DNA of 64,000 nt, from NCBI RefSeq assembly GCF_910577345.1, contig NZ_CAJTMT010000001.1, forward strand, positions 216,930 to 280,929, given 5' to 3'. The stretch comes from an uncultured Duncaniella sp. (lineage in GTDB: Bacteria > Bacteroidota > Bacteroidia > Bacteroidales > Muribaculaceae). Below, in pieces: positions 63,981 through 64,000 of the stretch; position 1 is the stretch's first letter, and every line of letters starts with the position of its first letter. The position numbers were made by a program, and so were the translations under genes. The notes beneath the pieces were generated by a model that had not been told where the DNA came from, ran no database searches, and saw only the letters and a list, made by a program, of their open reading frames with translations.

Positions 63981-64000
63981 ATCAGAAAATACCATTCCAT
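63977..64000 (+). CDS. Start of a downstream gene (cut by window edge)
   Basis: ATG 63977 overlaps the HU-family stop codon and opens MNQKIPFH. Only eight codons are visible. Tandem HU-family genes occur in Bacteroidales, so a second HU-family protein is possible, but this cannot be confirmed. Confidence 0.4.

Noticed and set aside
1..64000. tRNA, rRNA, CRISPR arrays, insertion sequences, phage genes
   Set aside because: None was recognised by eye on either strand; a covariance-model or repeat search was not possible here.

Overview
The window reads as chromosomal DNA of a gut Bacteroidales bacterium, most likely Muribaculaceae-like. Supporting signs are a SusC-type receptor, a hybrid two-component regulator, many secreted glycan-degrading enzymes, Bacteroidetes-style -7 boxes (TAnnTTTG) upstream of many genes, and short Bacteroidetes versions of housekeeping genes (ssb, prolyl-tRNA synthetase, DUF4290, tdk). 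The genus is inference. I saw no tRNA, rRNA, CRISPR array, insertion sequence or phage gene.

Positions 1-44693 are one large polysaccharide utilisation locus (PUL). The left edge cuts a susC gene, whose susD partner would lie outside the window. Enzyme genes run leftward on the minus strand from 38379 to 2186: PL6-type lyase, GH105 fused to a beta-propeller, GH88, GH2, alginate-lyase-fold (PL38-like) lyase, GH105, an unclassified beta-helix protein, GH29, GH95, a GH28-like/DUF362 fusion, a second DUF362 protein, GH28, GH31, GH36, a six-hairpin glycosidase-like protein, DUF4861, GH97, a jelly-roll lyase candidate, GH105 and a BNR-type propeller enzyme. A hybrid two-component regulator (38605-42723) is divergent from them, and a PL8-type lyase (42669-44693) converges on its 3' end. 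Hairpin terminators at about 36911, 18721 and 7688 and several -7 boxes suggest at least four transcription units.

The enzyme set points to an acidic heteroglycan. Several lyase folds would cut next to uronic acids, three GH105 modules and one GH88 would remove the unsaturated uronic acids produced, and GH29, GH95, GH36, GH97, GH31 and GH2 would strip fucose or L-galactose, alpha-galactose, alpha-glucose or xylose, and beta-linked sugars. No sulfatase and no GH78/GH106 rhamnosidase is visible, which argues against sulfated host or algal glycans and against a standard RG-II system. A plant gum, arabinogalactan or pectin-like polymer, or a bacterial exopolysaccharide, fits better. The least explained part is a pair of exported DUF362 proteins, one fused to a GH28-like beta-helix.

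Positions 44916-51793 hold a TonB-dependent receptor, a 5'-nucleotidase-family enzyme, a DUF3108 protein, thymidine kinase, a lipoprotein, a short single-stranded DNA-binding protein and a small conserved protein. Positions 52007-58623 hold a tripartite RND efflux system followed by a TetR regulator. Positions 58651-63980 are housekeeping genes: fabG, DUF4290, rimM, a small acidic protein, an OmpA-domain protein, proS and an HU-family protein, with the start of one more gene at the right edge.
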